This document shows positions 7,501-15,201 of a stretch of DNA of 64,000 nt, one piece after another. A program made the position numbers and the translations under genes. Position 1 is the stretch's first letter, and every line of letters starts with the position of its first letter. The notes beneath the pieces are model-generated. The model was not told the DNA's origin, ran no database searches, and saw only the letters and a list, made by a program, of their open reading frames with translations. Origin of the DNA: Lachnospiraceae bacterium NSJ-143 (GTDB taxonomy: Bacteria; Bacillota; Clostridia; Lachnospirales; Anaerotignaceae). Location: the NCBI GenBank assembly GCA_022867625.1, contig JALIFM010000001.1, positions 1 through 64,000 of the forward strand. The letters are read 5' to 3'.

Positions 7501-8859
7501 ATGTGGAGCAAAATAGCGAATTTTTCGGACAGGTTTATAGCCAAATATATACCGGAGTCGTTCCCGCTGTCATTTGTACTTTTAATTCTTGTAATGATTC
7601 TGTCACTGTTTCTTACTGACACAAGCCTTCCGCAGGTTTTTAACATAACTGGCTACGGCACAGCTTCACTGCTTTCGTTTTCAATGGAAATAGTACTTAA
7701 TATGGTGCTTGGATATGTGTTTGCTCAGGCGCCGCCTATAAAGAGAATGCTTGTGAGAGTAGCCAAATCATTAAAGGGAACTGTGAGCTGTATATTCTGG
7801 GTAGCTGTCATATCCAATATTATCCACTGGATTAACGTTACAGTGGGAATGCTTGCGGCGGCGGTGCTTGCAAATGAGGTTATAAGAAACAACAGGGAAG
7901 TAAGGCCTGGACTTGTGGTGGCGGCGGCATATGCCGGAATGATTCCTTCAGCCATTGGCTTCAGCCCGGCTATCATATCAACTGTAGCTACAGAGGGCAA
8001 CGCCTTTGTTGATATAATGGGAGGCAGTATTGTGCCGAGAAGCCTTACCTCATTTAATCCGGCAGTACTTGGCCTTTCTCTGGTACTGGTGTTTGGCATG
8101 GCAGTTGTGTTCGCGCTTATGACGCCTAAAAATTATGTGAATCCGCTTTATGTAGGCTCATCTGAACTGGATTGTGAACAGGAAGGCTATGATGCGGCTG
8201 AGCAGGATTACAAAAAGGACGCGGCAAAGTTTGTAACAGCTATGGAAAGCGGAAGGATTTGGCCTACGGTATGCGGCATACTTATACTTGCAGCTGGTGT
8301 AGCGTGGTTTACAGTGGGAAAATGCGGAGTTACTTTTGACTGGATTAACTGTATGCTCCTCGGCGGTTCAATACTTGCGTGGGGAAACATGATTAAGTTT
8401 GGCAAATGCACCGCTGAAGCCTGCAAGACAATGTGGGGAGTTGTAGCGTGCTATCCGGTTTACGCCTGCATAATGAAGATAATGACAGACTCGGGCCTTG
8501 GCGGTGTAATGAGCAAATGGATTGTATCTATATCAACAGCGGATACGCTTCCGGTATTTACATACCTTTCAGCCGGACTTGTAAATATATTTGTTCCGTC
8601 AGCCGGCGGTCAGTGGGCTGTACAGGCGCCGTTTGTGGCACCTGCTGCAATATCCCTTGGCACCGATATGTGGAAAACCGTTATTCCAGTTGCGCTTGGC
8701 GACTGCTGGACCAATATGCTTCAGCCATTCTGGGCTATACCTATACTTGGAATATGCCGTGTAAAGGTTAAGGAAATGATTCCGTATACTTTTGCCATAG
8801 CGGTATTTGCGGGGATAGCAGGGTGTCTGTGGTTCGGGCTTGTATTTCCGTTTTTCTGA
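7501..8859 (+). CDS. AtoE-family short-chain fatty acid transporter
   Basis: 452 aa polytopic membrane protein with at least ten hydrophobic segments. It matches the short-chain fatty acid transporter (AtoE) family: FSDRFIAKYIPESFPLSFVLLILV at the N-terminus, MTPKNYVNPLY in the middle, and NIFVPSAGGQWAVQAPFVAPAA plus GDCWTNMLQPFWAIPILGI near the C-terminus. ATG 7501 follows AAGGGGGATTTTT; an upstream in-frame GTG at 7441 has no such site. Third gene of the operon. It probably imports the acid used by the two enzymes before it, or exports acetoacetate/short-chain acids (inference). Confidence 0.9.
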   Translation: MWSKIANFSDRFIAKYIPESFPLSFVLLILVMILSLFLTDTSLPQVFNITGYGTASLLSFSMEIVLNMVLGYVFAQAPPIKRMLVRVAKSLKGTVSCIFWVAVISNIIHWINVTVGMLAAAVLANEVIRNNREVRPGLVVAAAYAGMIPSAIGFSPAIISTVATEGNAFVDIMGGSIVPRSLTSFNPAVLGLSLVLVFGMAVVFALMTPKNYVNPLYVGSSELDCEQEGYDAAEQDYKKDAAKFVTAMESGRIWPTVCGILILAAGVAWFTVGKCGVTFDWINCMLLGGSILAWGNMIKFGKCTAEACKTMWGVVACYPVYACIMKIMTDSGLGGVMSKWIVSISTADTLPVFTYLSAGLVNIFVPSAGGQWAVQAPFVAPAAISLGTDMWKTVIPVALGDCWTNMLQPFWAIPILGICRVKVKEMIPYTFAIAVFAGIAGCLWFGLVFPFF

Positions 8860-9021
8860 TAACAGCATATATTGCTATCAGTTAGGATTTTAAATAATTT
8901 CCAAAAGCAGAAAAATGAGTTTATGCCAAAGCTGCGACTCCATACGTTCTATGATTATGAGCCATGTGGCGGAGCGGAACAGATAAAGCAGAGTTTTACA
9001 GTTTGTCTTGCTGTAGTATGG

Positions 9022-9027
9022 TATAAT
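9022..9027 (+). promoter_or_regulatory. extended -10 promoter of the cyclase gene
   Basis: TATAAT preceded by TG one base away (TGGTATAAT), 35 bp before the ATG at 9062. No good -35 at 16-18 bp is visible, so this is an extended -10 type call. It implies the cyclase gene can be transcribed independently of the sigma-54 operon. Confidence 0.55.
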
Positions 9028-9061
9028 AAATAAAGATTAATTTATAACAGGGAGGATTGTT

Positions 9062-9748
9062 ATGCTGCCTAAAGATATAGAATATATTGATTTGTCCCAG
9101 ACTATTGAAAACGGCATGCCTCTGGCAGGTGTGCTGCCAAGAATTTCGGTCTGGCAGTGCCTTGAAAAAAAAGTGGGGGATTCTGTAAACTGTCAGGCTG
9201 AGCTTATGAGCGACCATACAGGAACACACTGCGATGCGCCAAGGCATGTTTTTGACAGTGGAAAGACTGTTGACCAGTATCCGCCTGAGGCCTATTCCGG
9301 TATTGCGGTATGCCTTGATGTAACACAATGCGAGGGAAAGGCAATCACAGCAGAAGCCATTCAGGAGGCCGAATCGAAAGCGGAGCGCCCTGTAAAAGCG
9401 GGGGATATTGTAATGCTTTATACCGGCCACTCAAAAAAATGGGCGCCTATACCGGCAGGCTATGAGTACCTTAAAAACAGGCCGTGGGTAGACCCTGAGG
9501 CAGCCCAGTACCTTATAGCAAAAAATATAAAGGCTATAGCCATTGATGTGGGCGGACCTGACCCGCTGGGCGGCACAAGGCATATTATACATGAAATGCT
9601 GCTTGAAAGGGATATACTTATAATTGAAAGTGTGACAAACCTTTGGAAGATTGCCGGAAAAGAAGTATTTCTCTGCTGTTTCCCTATAAAAATAGGGGGC
9701 GGCACGGGCGCTCCGGCAAGAGCTGTGGCCATGGTTGATAAAATATGA
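9062..9748 (+). CDS. cyclase family protein (kynurenine formamidase-like metal hydrolase)
   Basis: 228 aa. The family motif HTGTHCDAPRH (HxGTHxDxPxH) at residues ~51-61 supplies metal ligands. ISVWQCLE..., KAGDIVMLYTGH, and AIDVGGPDP...HIIHEMLLERDILIIESVTNL complete the cyclase/KynB fold. Such enzymes hydrolyse amides or lactone-like bonds, e.g. N-formylkynurenine or cyclic ketoacid derivatives. GGGAGG precedes the ATG. It lies downstream of the CoA-transferase operon and may act in the same pathway, but it also has its own promoter-like sequence. Substrate unknown. Confidence 0.87.
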   Translation: MLPKDIEYIDLSQTIENGMPLAGVLPRISVWQCLEKKVGDSVNCQAELMSDHTGTHCDAPRHVFDSGKTVDQYPPEAYSGIAVCLDVTQCEGKAITAEAIQEAESKAERPVKAGDIVMLYTGHSKKWAPIPAGYEYLKNRPWVDPEAAQYLIAKNIKAIAIDVGGPDPLGGTRHIIHEMLLERDILIIESVTNLWKIAGKEVFLCCFPIKIGGGTGAPARAVAMVDKI

Positions 9749-9779
9749 ATTATATAAAAATCTGTTAACTTCAAAATCT

Positions 9780-9812
9780 GGGCAGCGGCATAAATCCGCC
9801 GCCCTTTTGCTT
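9780..9812 (+). terminator. Rho-independent terminator after the cyclase gene
   Basis: GGGCAGCGG and CCGCCGCCC form a GC-rich stem with one internal mismatch and a 7-nt loop, followed by TTTT. Confidence 0.85.
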
Positions 9813-9814
9813 AT

Positions 9815-9839
9815 AAAAGAAACCGGTAAAATACCGGTT
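9815..9839 (-). terminator. terminator of the leftward 60-aa gene
   Basis: AACCGGTA (9821-9828) and TACCGGTT (9832-9839) make an 8-bp stem. On the minus strand it is followed by TTTCTTTTAT. The stem overlaps the stop codon of the gene at 9838. Confidence 0.75.
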
Positions 9840-10020
9840 ACTTTAAAAGGCTGTCTACAAGACCTGCCATATCCTGTTTTGACATTACTCTGTGGGAGCG
9901 GGCGATAACACTGTCCCTTTCGCTTTCGCTGAGGGAAGCAAAAACCTTCATGGCATCAAGGTTCTGCGCCAGAGCCATGCCAAGGCCAACAGGTATCTCC
10001 TTATCGTTAAGTATGCTCAT
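9838..10020 (-). CDS. small conserved-looking hypothetical protein (60 aa)
   Basis: 60 aa, ATG with GAGGTGAA 6 nt upstream on the minus strand and its own terminator, so a real gene. The sequence (PVGLGMALAQNLDAMKVFASLSESERDSVI...MAGLVDSLL) reads as two or three short amphipathic helices; the C-terminal segment resembles the tail of YdeI/OmdA-like domain proteins found alone in many Clostridia. No catalytic motif, signal peptide or membrane segment. Function unknown. Confidence 0.75.
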   Translation of the reverse strand: MSILNDKEIPVGLGMALAQNLDAMKVFASLSESERDSVIARSHRVMSKQDMAGLVDSLLK

Positions 10021-10220
10021 TTTTATTCACCTCATTATATATTATCTGCGTCTTTGTTTTAATTATTATTAAAATAAGTGGAAAAGCTTCAGGGATTTAA
10101 ATTATTAATGTTTTAATAATTTTTCGCTGTTTTTAAATATCATAAGCAATTTTGTGTTATAGTATAAAAGTAAAGATATGAACAGTTATTGCGGTCTTAA
10201 CATAATCGGGAGGGATAAGC

Positions 10221-10532
10221 ATGATTCTAACTACAACACCTGATATACCGGGAAAAGAGTATGATATTATTGGCATTGTAAAGGGCTGTACAGTACAGTC
10301 AAGAAACATTGGCCATGATATAGGCGCGGGGCTTAAAACGATTATCGGAGGCGAAATAACTGGCTATACTGAGATGATTGAGCAGGCCAGGGCAATAGCT
10401 CAGAACCGTATGCTCAAGGAGGCTGAGGGTGCCGGAGCAGACGCGGTTATAAATATTCGCTATGCCACTTCGTCGGTTATGCAGGGGGCTTCAGAGATTC
10501 TTATGTATGGTACTGCTGTAAAGTTCAAATAA
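10221..10532 (+). CDS. YbjQ/UPF0145 family protein
   Basis: 103 aa, the family's usual length. Family signatures are ILTTTPDIPGKEYDIIGIVKG, the RNIGHDIGAGLKTIIGGEITGYTEMI block and AGADAVINIRYATSSVMQGASEILMYGTAV. These proteins form small pentameric beta/alpha domains of unknown function, sometimes annotated as heavy-metal-binding. GGGAGGG lies upstream of the ATG. It is a single-gene unit with a strong terminator after it. Confidence 0.92.
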   Translation: MILTTTPDIPGKEYDIIGIVKGCTVQSRNIGHDIGAGLKTIIGGEITGYTEMIEQARAIAQNRMLKEAEGAGADAVINIRYATSSVMQGASEILMYGTAVKFK

Positions 10533-10550
10533 TATATCCGAATTTGTATC

Positions 10551-10583
10551 ACCCTGTTTTCATTTTGAAAACAGGGTTTTTTA
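10551..10583 (+). terminator. Rho-independent terminator
   Basis: ACCCTGTTTTC and GAAAACAGGGT pair perfectly over 11 bp with a 5-nt loop, then TTTTTTA. It ends the YbjQ-family gene. Confidence 0.92.
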
Positions 10584-10600
10584 TTGTGGAGCATAATATA

Positions 10601-10628
10601 TTGAAAAAAGCTGTTCTTTTGTTATAAT
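10601..10628 (+). promoter_or_regulatory. sigma-A promoter of the MATE gene
   Basis: TTGAAA at 10601-10606, 16-bp spacer, TATAAT at 10623-10628, 41 bp before the ATG at 10669. Confidence 0.7.
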
Positions 10629-10668
10629 AGTTTGGGGATTAAGAAATATCTGGGGAGGATGTAATATT

Positions 10669-12042
10669 ATGAGAAAAGAAAATGACCTTGGCAGAGACCC
10701 TGTAGGGCGGCTTGTACTGCGCCTTGCTGTGCCTGCCATGATTGCGCAGTTTGTAAATGTGCTGTACAGCATAATAGACAGAATGTACATAGGAAATATT
10801 AAATCGGTAGGTGACTTGGCACTTGCCGGTGTAGGCGTATGCGGGCCTATAGTGACTCTGCTCAGCTCCTTTGGCACATTGGTTGGCCTTGGCGGCTCCA
10901 TATTAATGGCTATGCGCCTTGGTGAGAACAATAAAAGGCAGGCCGAAAACCTGCTGTCAAACAGCTTTCTTATGCTGACAGTTTTCGCCTTGGTGCTTAC
11001 AGTTATATTCCTGCTTATAAAAAACAGGCTTCTTATGTGGTTTGGTGCCAGCGAAACCACCTTTTTTTACGCCAACACATATTTAAGCATATATACAGCC
11101 GGAACGTTTTTTGCCCTTATGGCTATGGGGCTTAACTACTTTATAAACTGTCAGGGCTATTCCACTGTAGGTATGGCCTCAGTTGTGCTGGGAGCTGTAT
11201 CCAATATAATTTTGGACCCGGTGTTTATATTTGTTTTTGACATGGGTGTTGCCGGAGCGGCTGTTGCCACAGTGCTGAGTCAGTTTTTTTCGTGCCTGTT
11301 TGCCGCATCGTTTCTGTTTTCGAGGCGTCCGCCTGTAAGGATAACATTTGGCGGATATTCGCTTAAAACATGCTTAAGAATAATGTCGGTAGGCATGTCG
11401 CCGTTTCTTATACTGGCTACAGACAGCATAATTATAATAGTGATGAACGCTGTTTTGCAGAGAGCCGGCGGCAGTGAGGGGGATACGCTTATAACATGCG
11501 CCACTATTATACAGAGCTACTTTATGCTTATAACAGGGCCTATGCTTGGCATAAGCGGCGGCACGCAGGCTATTATAAGCTTTAACTACGGTGCGGCGCA
11601 AAGCGGCAGGATAAAGCAGGCCGAAAAGGACATACTTCTGCTTTGTGTTGCGTTTACAGTTATAATGTTCCTGCTTTCAAGAGCTGTGCCGGTATATTTT
11701 GTACGTATTTTTACATCTTCACAGGAACATATAGAGCTTTCAGTCTGGGGCATTAAGGTGTTTACACTATCTATAATACCTCTCAGCTTCCAGTATGTGC
11801 TTGTGGACGGGCTTACGGCTCTTGGCCGTACAAAGACAGCTCTTGTGCTTTCAATGCACAGAAAGTGTTCTTACTGTGTTTATATAGTGCTTTTTGCCTT
11901 TATGTATGGGGCTAAAAACGCGTTTTTTGCTCAGCCGGTATCTGATTTGGTAAGTGCCTGTATATCAACTGCCGTTTTTCTGCTTGTGTTTTCAAAGCAC
12001 CTTAAGGAACGTGAGGAGAGGTGCGCCGCAGGCTTGCAGTAA
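10669..12042 (+). CDS. MATE family efflux transporter
   Basis: 457 aa with twelve predicted transmembrane helices, standard for MATE Na+/H+-drug antiporters. The N-terminus RDPVGRLVLRLAVPAMIAQFVNVLYSIIDRMYIG and the repeated element later (ISGGTQAIISFNYGA) are characteristic of the DinF/NorM-type prokaryotic MATE group. GGGGAGG precedes the ATG. Single-gene unit between two terminators. It probably exports a cationic drug or toxic metabolite; no regulator is adjacent. Confidence 0.93.
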   Translation: MRKENDLGRDPVGRLVLRLAVPAMIAQFVNVLYSIIDRMYIGNIKSVGDLALAGVGVCGPIVTLLSSFGTLVGLGGSILMAMRLGENNKRQAENLLSNSFLMLTVFALVLTVIFLLIKNRLLMWFGASETTFFYANTYLSIYTAGTFFALMAMGLNYFINCQGYSTVGMASVVLGAVSNIILDPVFIFVFDMGVAGAAVATVLSQFFSCLFAASFLFSRRPPVRITFGGYSLKTCLRIMSVGMSPFLILATDSIIIIVMNAVLQRAGGSEGDTLITCATIIQSYFMLITGPMLGISGGTQAIISFNYGAAQSGRIKQAEKDILLLCVAFTVIMFLLSRAVPVYFVRIFTSSQEHIELSVWGIKVFTLSIIPLSFQYVLVDGLTALGRTKTALVLSMHRKCSYCVYIVLFAFMYGAKNAFFAQPVSDLVSACISTAVFLLVFSKHLKEREERCAAGLQ

Positions 12043-12077
12043 AAAACATAAAGACCGGACAAAAAGAATATGTATTG

Positions 12078-12105
12078 AAAAACCAGCAGAAAATGCTGGT
12101 TTTTT
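12078..12105 (+). terminator. Rho-independent terminator
   Basis: AAAAACCAGCA and TGCTGGTTTTT pair around a GAAAA loop, with six Ts. It ends the MATE gene. Confidence 0.92.
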
Positions 12106-12124
12106 ACGAAAAGTAAAAATTTTG

Positions 12125-12153
12125 TTGCAAAATCGATAAACTGCATGTATTAT
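12125..12153 (+). promoter_or_regulatory. sigma-A promoter
   Basis: TTGCAA (12125-12130), 17-bp spacer, TATTAT (12148-12153), 50 bp upstream of the ATG at 12203. Confidence 0.55.
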
Positions 12154-12202
12154 GTAGATATATTTCTGATAGACTGTACGTAACGTGAATGGGGGTTTAT
12201 TT

Positions 12203-12760
12203 ATGTTCGATATCAAAAAAATATCTAAGGCTAAGGAATATATAGATAATATGGCAAACGGTATCAATCCTGTGACAAATGAGATTCTGGCAGAAGATGA
12301 TATTGTAAATAATATAAAGGTAACCAGATGCCTGTTTTATGTTTCTTCGCTGCTTGCGGATATTATTAATGAAAACAACGGGAAAGCTGCTGCTGAAAAT
12401 GCCGGAAAAAGCGGTTTTGCCATAACAAAAGAACAGCTTTCGGCAATATCTGTGCCGGATGAGCCAATAGGGCTTACAAGGCTTATGAAAAACATAAACT
12501 CCGCTGTAAAGCAGGTTTCGGACGGTGAGATGGAAAAGCTCCATTTAAGAGAAGTGCTGGGATTTATGGTAGATAAGGGACTGCTGTATGAAACGCCGCT
12601 GGATAACGGAAAAACAAGGCATATACCATCAGATGCGGGAAGAAATATAGGCATTGTGGAGGAGGAGAGAAACGGGCTTTACGGAAAATATGAGGCGGTT
12701 CTCTACAGCCCTGCGGCACAGAGATATATTATAGAGCATATACCTGATATAAAAAAATAA
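12203..12760 (+). CDS. hypothetical cytoplasmic protein (185 aa)
   Basis: 185 aa from ATG 12203, with GGGGG 7-8 nt upstream; an in-frame GTG at 12185 lacks a ribosome binding site. No signal peptide or membrane segment. The N-terminal part is helical (KISKAKEYIDNMANGINPVTNEIL...LFYVSSLLADII). A central basic/amphipathic region (FAITKEQLSAISVPDEPIGLTRLMKNINSAVK) precedes a small domain LHLREVLGFMVDKGLLYETPLDNGKTRHIPSDAGRNIGI that resembles winged-helix-like segments in Firmicute hypothetical proteins. Family not recognised. It is a monocistronic unit with its own promoter and terminator. Confidence 0.8.
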   Translation: MFDIKKISKAKEYIDNMANGINPVTNEILAEDDIVNNIKVTRCLFYVSSLLADIINENNGKAAAENAGKSGFAITKEQLSAISVPDEPIGLTRLMKNINSAVKQVSDGEMEKLHLREVLGFMVDKGLLYETPLDNGKTRHIPSDAGRNIGIVEEERNGLYGKYEAVLYSPAAQRYIIEHIPDIKK

Positions 12761-12774
12761 ATATTTTAGAGCTT

Positions 12775-12801
12775 GGCGGTGTATGTACCGCCTGTTTTTT
12801 T
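12775..12801 (+). terminator. Rho-independent terminator
   Basis: GGCGGT and ACCGCC flank a 6-nt loop and are followed by TGTTTTTTT. It ends the hypothetical gene at 12203-12760. Confidence 0.85.
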
Positions 12802-12807
12802 GCAGAA

Positions 12808-12834
12808 AAACAGGCCCTGATTAACAGGGCCTGT
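12808..12834 (-). terminator. terminator of the leftward YkvI-like gene
   Basis: ACAGGCCCTG and CAGGGCCTGT form a 10-bp stem around ATTAA. On the minus strand it is followed by TTTTTCTG, so it acts leftward. Confidence 0.88.
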
Positions 12835-12854
12835 CAGCCGGCAGTATTATTGTG

Positions 12855-14030
12855 TTATTTACCGATATATTCCGGATTATCTTTGAGGAATTTCTTGTTC
12901 TTGATATGCCCAACGATAAGGCCAGGTAATATAATTACAAATATACCAAGATATCCGCAGTAGCCGTAACCATATTTGATTATGTTTGTGAGACCTACCA
13001 TTGAAAGGCCCATAGAAACTACTATGCCAAGAAGTGAGAGTACAAGACGCCTTACGGTTATATTCTCAATCGCCTTTTCAAGAGACTTGTTTGCCTCAAA
13101 CCTTACAACAAGGCCGTATATTGATGTAACGCCTGTTGATACGAAGCAGAGGAAAAGTGCTATTGAATAGCAGTAAAGAAGTACAGGGCTGTTAAGCTGT
13201 TTGCAGATATAGATACATGGGAGAGCCATAGCGTCTGCTGCCATGTACTGTGCATACCAGCCAAGGAGCATTAAGCATGAAAGAGAAAGTGCTATGCCGT
13301 TTATGATAAACGAGTACAGACATGCCCTTGAAACATTTTTAACTGATTTAAGTGTTGAACCGCAGCTTACCATGGCAGGAACAACAACCGACTGGAAACC
13401 GGCGTATGTAATAACCTTAAACAGAGGAACAAGATAAACCTTTGCACCTGTGTAGCCTGTTACTTCCTGATTTGTCCAGCCTGAGGACATAACCTGTTTG
13501 ATTGTCTCCCAGCCGCCGCTGATACCCATAATAAATATGGCGAATATACAGACAAGTATTATTACTGACATTACTGTGGAAGCCTTTGCTACAAGCTGAG
13601 CGCCGAATATTGTAAGTATAAGGAGAACAACACCTACAACTATAACGCCAAAGTAATATGGAAGACCGGCTTCAGTAAAGAGTGTCGCCGCTCCGGCAAT
13701 AGCCGCTGAAACTGCACAGATAACAATTATGAAGAAGTAAATCTCAAAAAATATCTCGAGTTTGTCATAAGGATGATAAAGGGTCTGGAATAAGTCCTTG
13801 TAGTTTTTGCATCCATGAGTATTATAAAGTATCATAAGTTCTCTGAGGACAAGCGCCAGTATGCCCATTGAAAGTATTGCCATTATCGGTGCAAACCATC
13901 CATACTGCACATAGTACTGTGTAGCCTGGTTGCCTGTGGCGAAACCGCCTCCGGCGTGTGAAGCAAACCATACGCAGGATACTGAGAAGGTGGCCATAAA
14001 TCCCAGCTTAGGAAAATCTTCTTTTGACAT
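12855..14030 (-). CDS. YkvI-like uncharacterised polytopic membrane protein
   Basis: 391 aa, about ten to eleven transmembrane segments. The first helix carries SCVWFASHAGGGFATGNQATQYY, the glycine-rich unwound motif shared by APC/amino-acid transporter-like folds. The overall arrangement matches the YkvI (COG3949) family of putative transporters. Soluble C-terminal tail HIKNKKFLKDNPEYIGK. ATG 14030 is preceded by AAGGGGGTAA on the minus strand. No neighbouring enzyme indicates a substrate. The call as a transporter is an inference from the fold. Confidence 0.85.
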   Translation of the reverse strand: MSKEDFPKLGFMATFSVSCVWFASHAGGGFATGNQATQYYVQYGWFAPIMAILSMGILALVLRELMILYNTHGCKNYKDLFQTLYHPYDKLEIFFEIYFFIIVICAVSAAIAGAATLFTEAGLPYYFGVIVVGVVLLILTIFGAQLVAKASTVMSVIILVCIFAIFIMGISGGWETIKQVMSSGWTNQEVTGYTGAKVYLVPLFKVITYAGFQSVVVPAMVSCGSTLKSVKNVSRACLYSFIINGIALSLSCLMLLGWYAQYMAADAMALPCIYICKQLNSPVLLYCYSIALFLCFVSTGVTSIYGLVVRFEANKSLEKAIENITVRRLVLSLLGIVVSMGLSMVGLTNIIKYGYGYCGYLGIFVIILPGLIVGHIKNKKFLKDNPEYIGK

Positions 14031-14045
14031 GAAATTACCCCCTTA

Positions 14046-14074
14046 TAAATACCACAACTTTTAAGCTGTATCAA
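14046..14074 (-). promoter_or_regulatory. sigma-A promoter of the YkvI-like gene
   Basis: On the minus strand TTGATA (14074-14069), 17-bp spacer, TATTTA (14051-14046), preceded by TG one base away. The start would be ~10 bp before the ribosome binding site, leaving a very short leader. Confidence 0.55.
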
Positions 14075-14079
14075 GACAA

Positions 14080-15201
14080 TTACAAGCTCTCATACGTTAA
14101 AATTTTATATTCAGCCGGCTTTTGTTTGCATGAGTTTGCCGCCAAACACATCTGTATGTGCGGCCGTTTGGGTTGCTTATGATTGTCAAATGGAACAAAA
14201 ATAAATCGTAAGTCTTATCTTTTATGTACAATTGTTCTGCCACCGAATTACTTTGGAACGATGTCAAAACTTTTGTTATGTACATTTTTACTGATAGGAA
14301 GCTGTGATTTATTTTATTAATATAAAAATATCACAGATGTCAGACCATGTCAATGCTTTAGGGCGTTTTTAATGTAAAAATGTTCAGTGTATTAAAAAAA
14401 GTACCTGATAAACAAAAAATTAACAATAAATACTTGGATTTCATGTTTGAAGCTGTACGCTTTTACATTCATCATATGGGTTAATACATTATATTTTGGT
14501 TAATTAAAACATATTCATATACAAATTTTTTATATTAATAAAAACATGCCGGCCAGAAGCAGGAAATTTGTGATTAATAAAATGTAACATAGTACAGCCG
14601 CCGCGGCTGAGTCGGAAATTTTTTCTGCCTCAGTTTTAAAAAAATTACAGTTTATTATATTTTTTTAATAATAAGTGCGGCAAACACCGTAAATATAAAT
14701 AATCCTGTTTAATACAATTTTTGCTCTATTTTATATAATTACAGAGCTTATTTTTATATAATTTGCACATATGATAATAGTTGCACGAAATGTTTTGGAG
14801 TAAAATAATTCGCATGCAAGTCATTTTTCCGGTAATAGAAAAGCCATAAAATTACGCTTATTGTACAATAAAGTATTGTATTTTTTAGGCGGAGTGTATA
14901 TATAAGTATTTTTTTAAATAAAATAATGTAAAAATATATTAAAGTTTGTAGTTAAAAACGAGTGAAAATTTTATAATTAACAAAAATTTAACTAAAAGTT
15001 ATTGCAAAATAGGGCCTATGGTGATATATTTACTTTAAGAGGATATGAAAGACTTTGGTCTGACCATTTGGTTAGTATAATAGTCCGGACGAGTTGTTCA
15101 TGTCTGAAATTAAATGTTAAATATCCGACAAATTATTTGTTGGAAGCGGATTCCGTTTTCGATTGTTGCGGAATCAAAACAATAGAAAAGGAGAATGTAT
15201 T
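14080..15201. other. 1.1-kb gene-free AT-rich intergenic region
   Basis: I see no credible gene. Elements present: a nested stem at ~14140-14165 (GCCG...CGGC enclosing CACAT/ATGTG); a hairpin CAGCCG-CCG-CGGCTG at ~14595-14609; a terminator-like stem CTGAG/CTCAG (14607-14633) followed by TTTT; TATAAT at 15076-15081 that may serve the CoA-transferase gene; and a 7-bp dyad GATTCCG/CGGAATC at 15149-15175 in its leader. Length and structure suggest a long regulated leader or a small RNA, neither proven. Confidence 0.45.
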
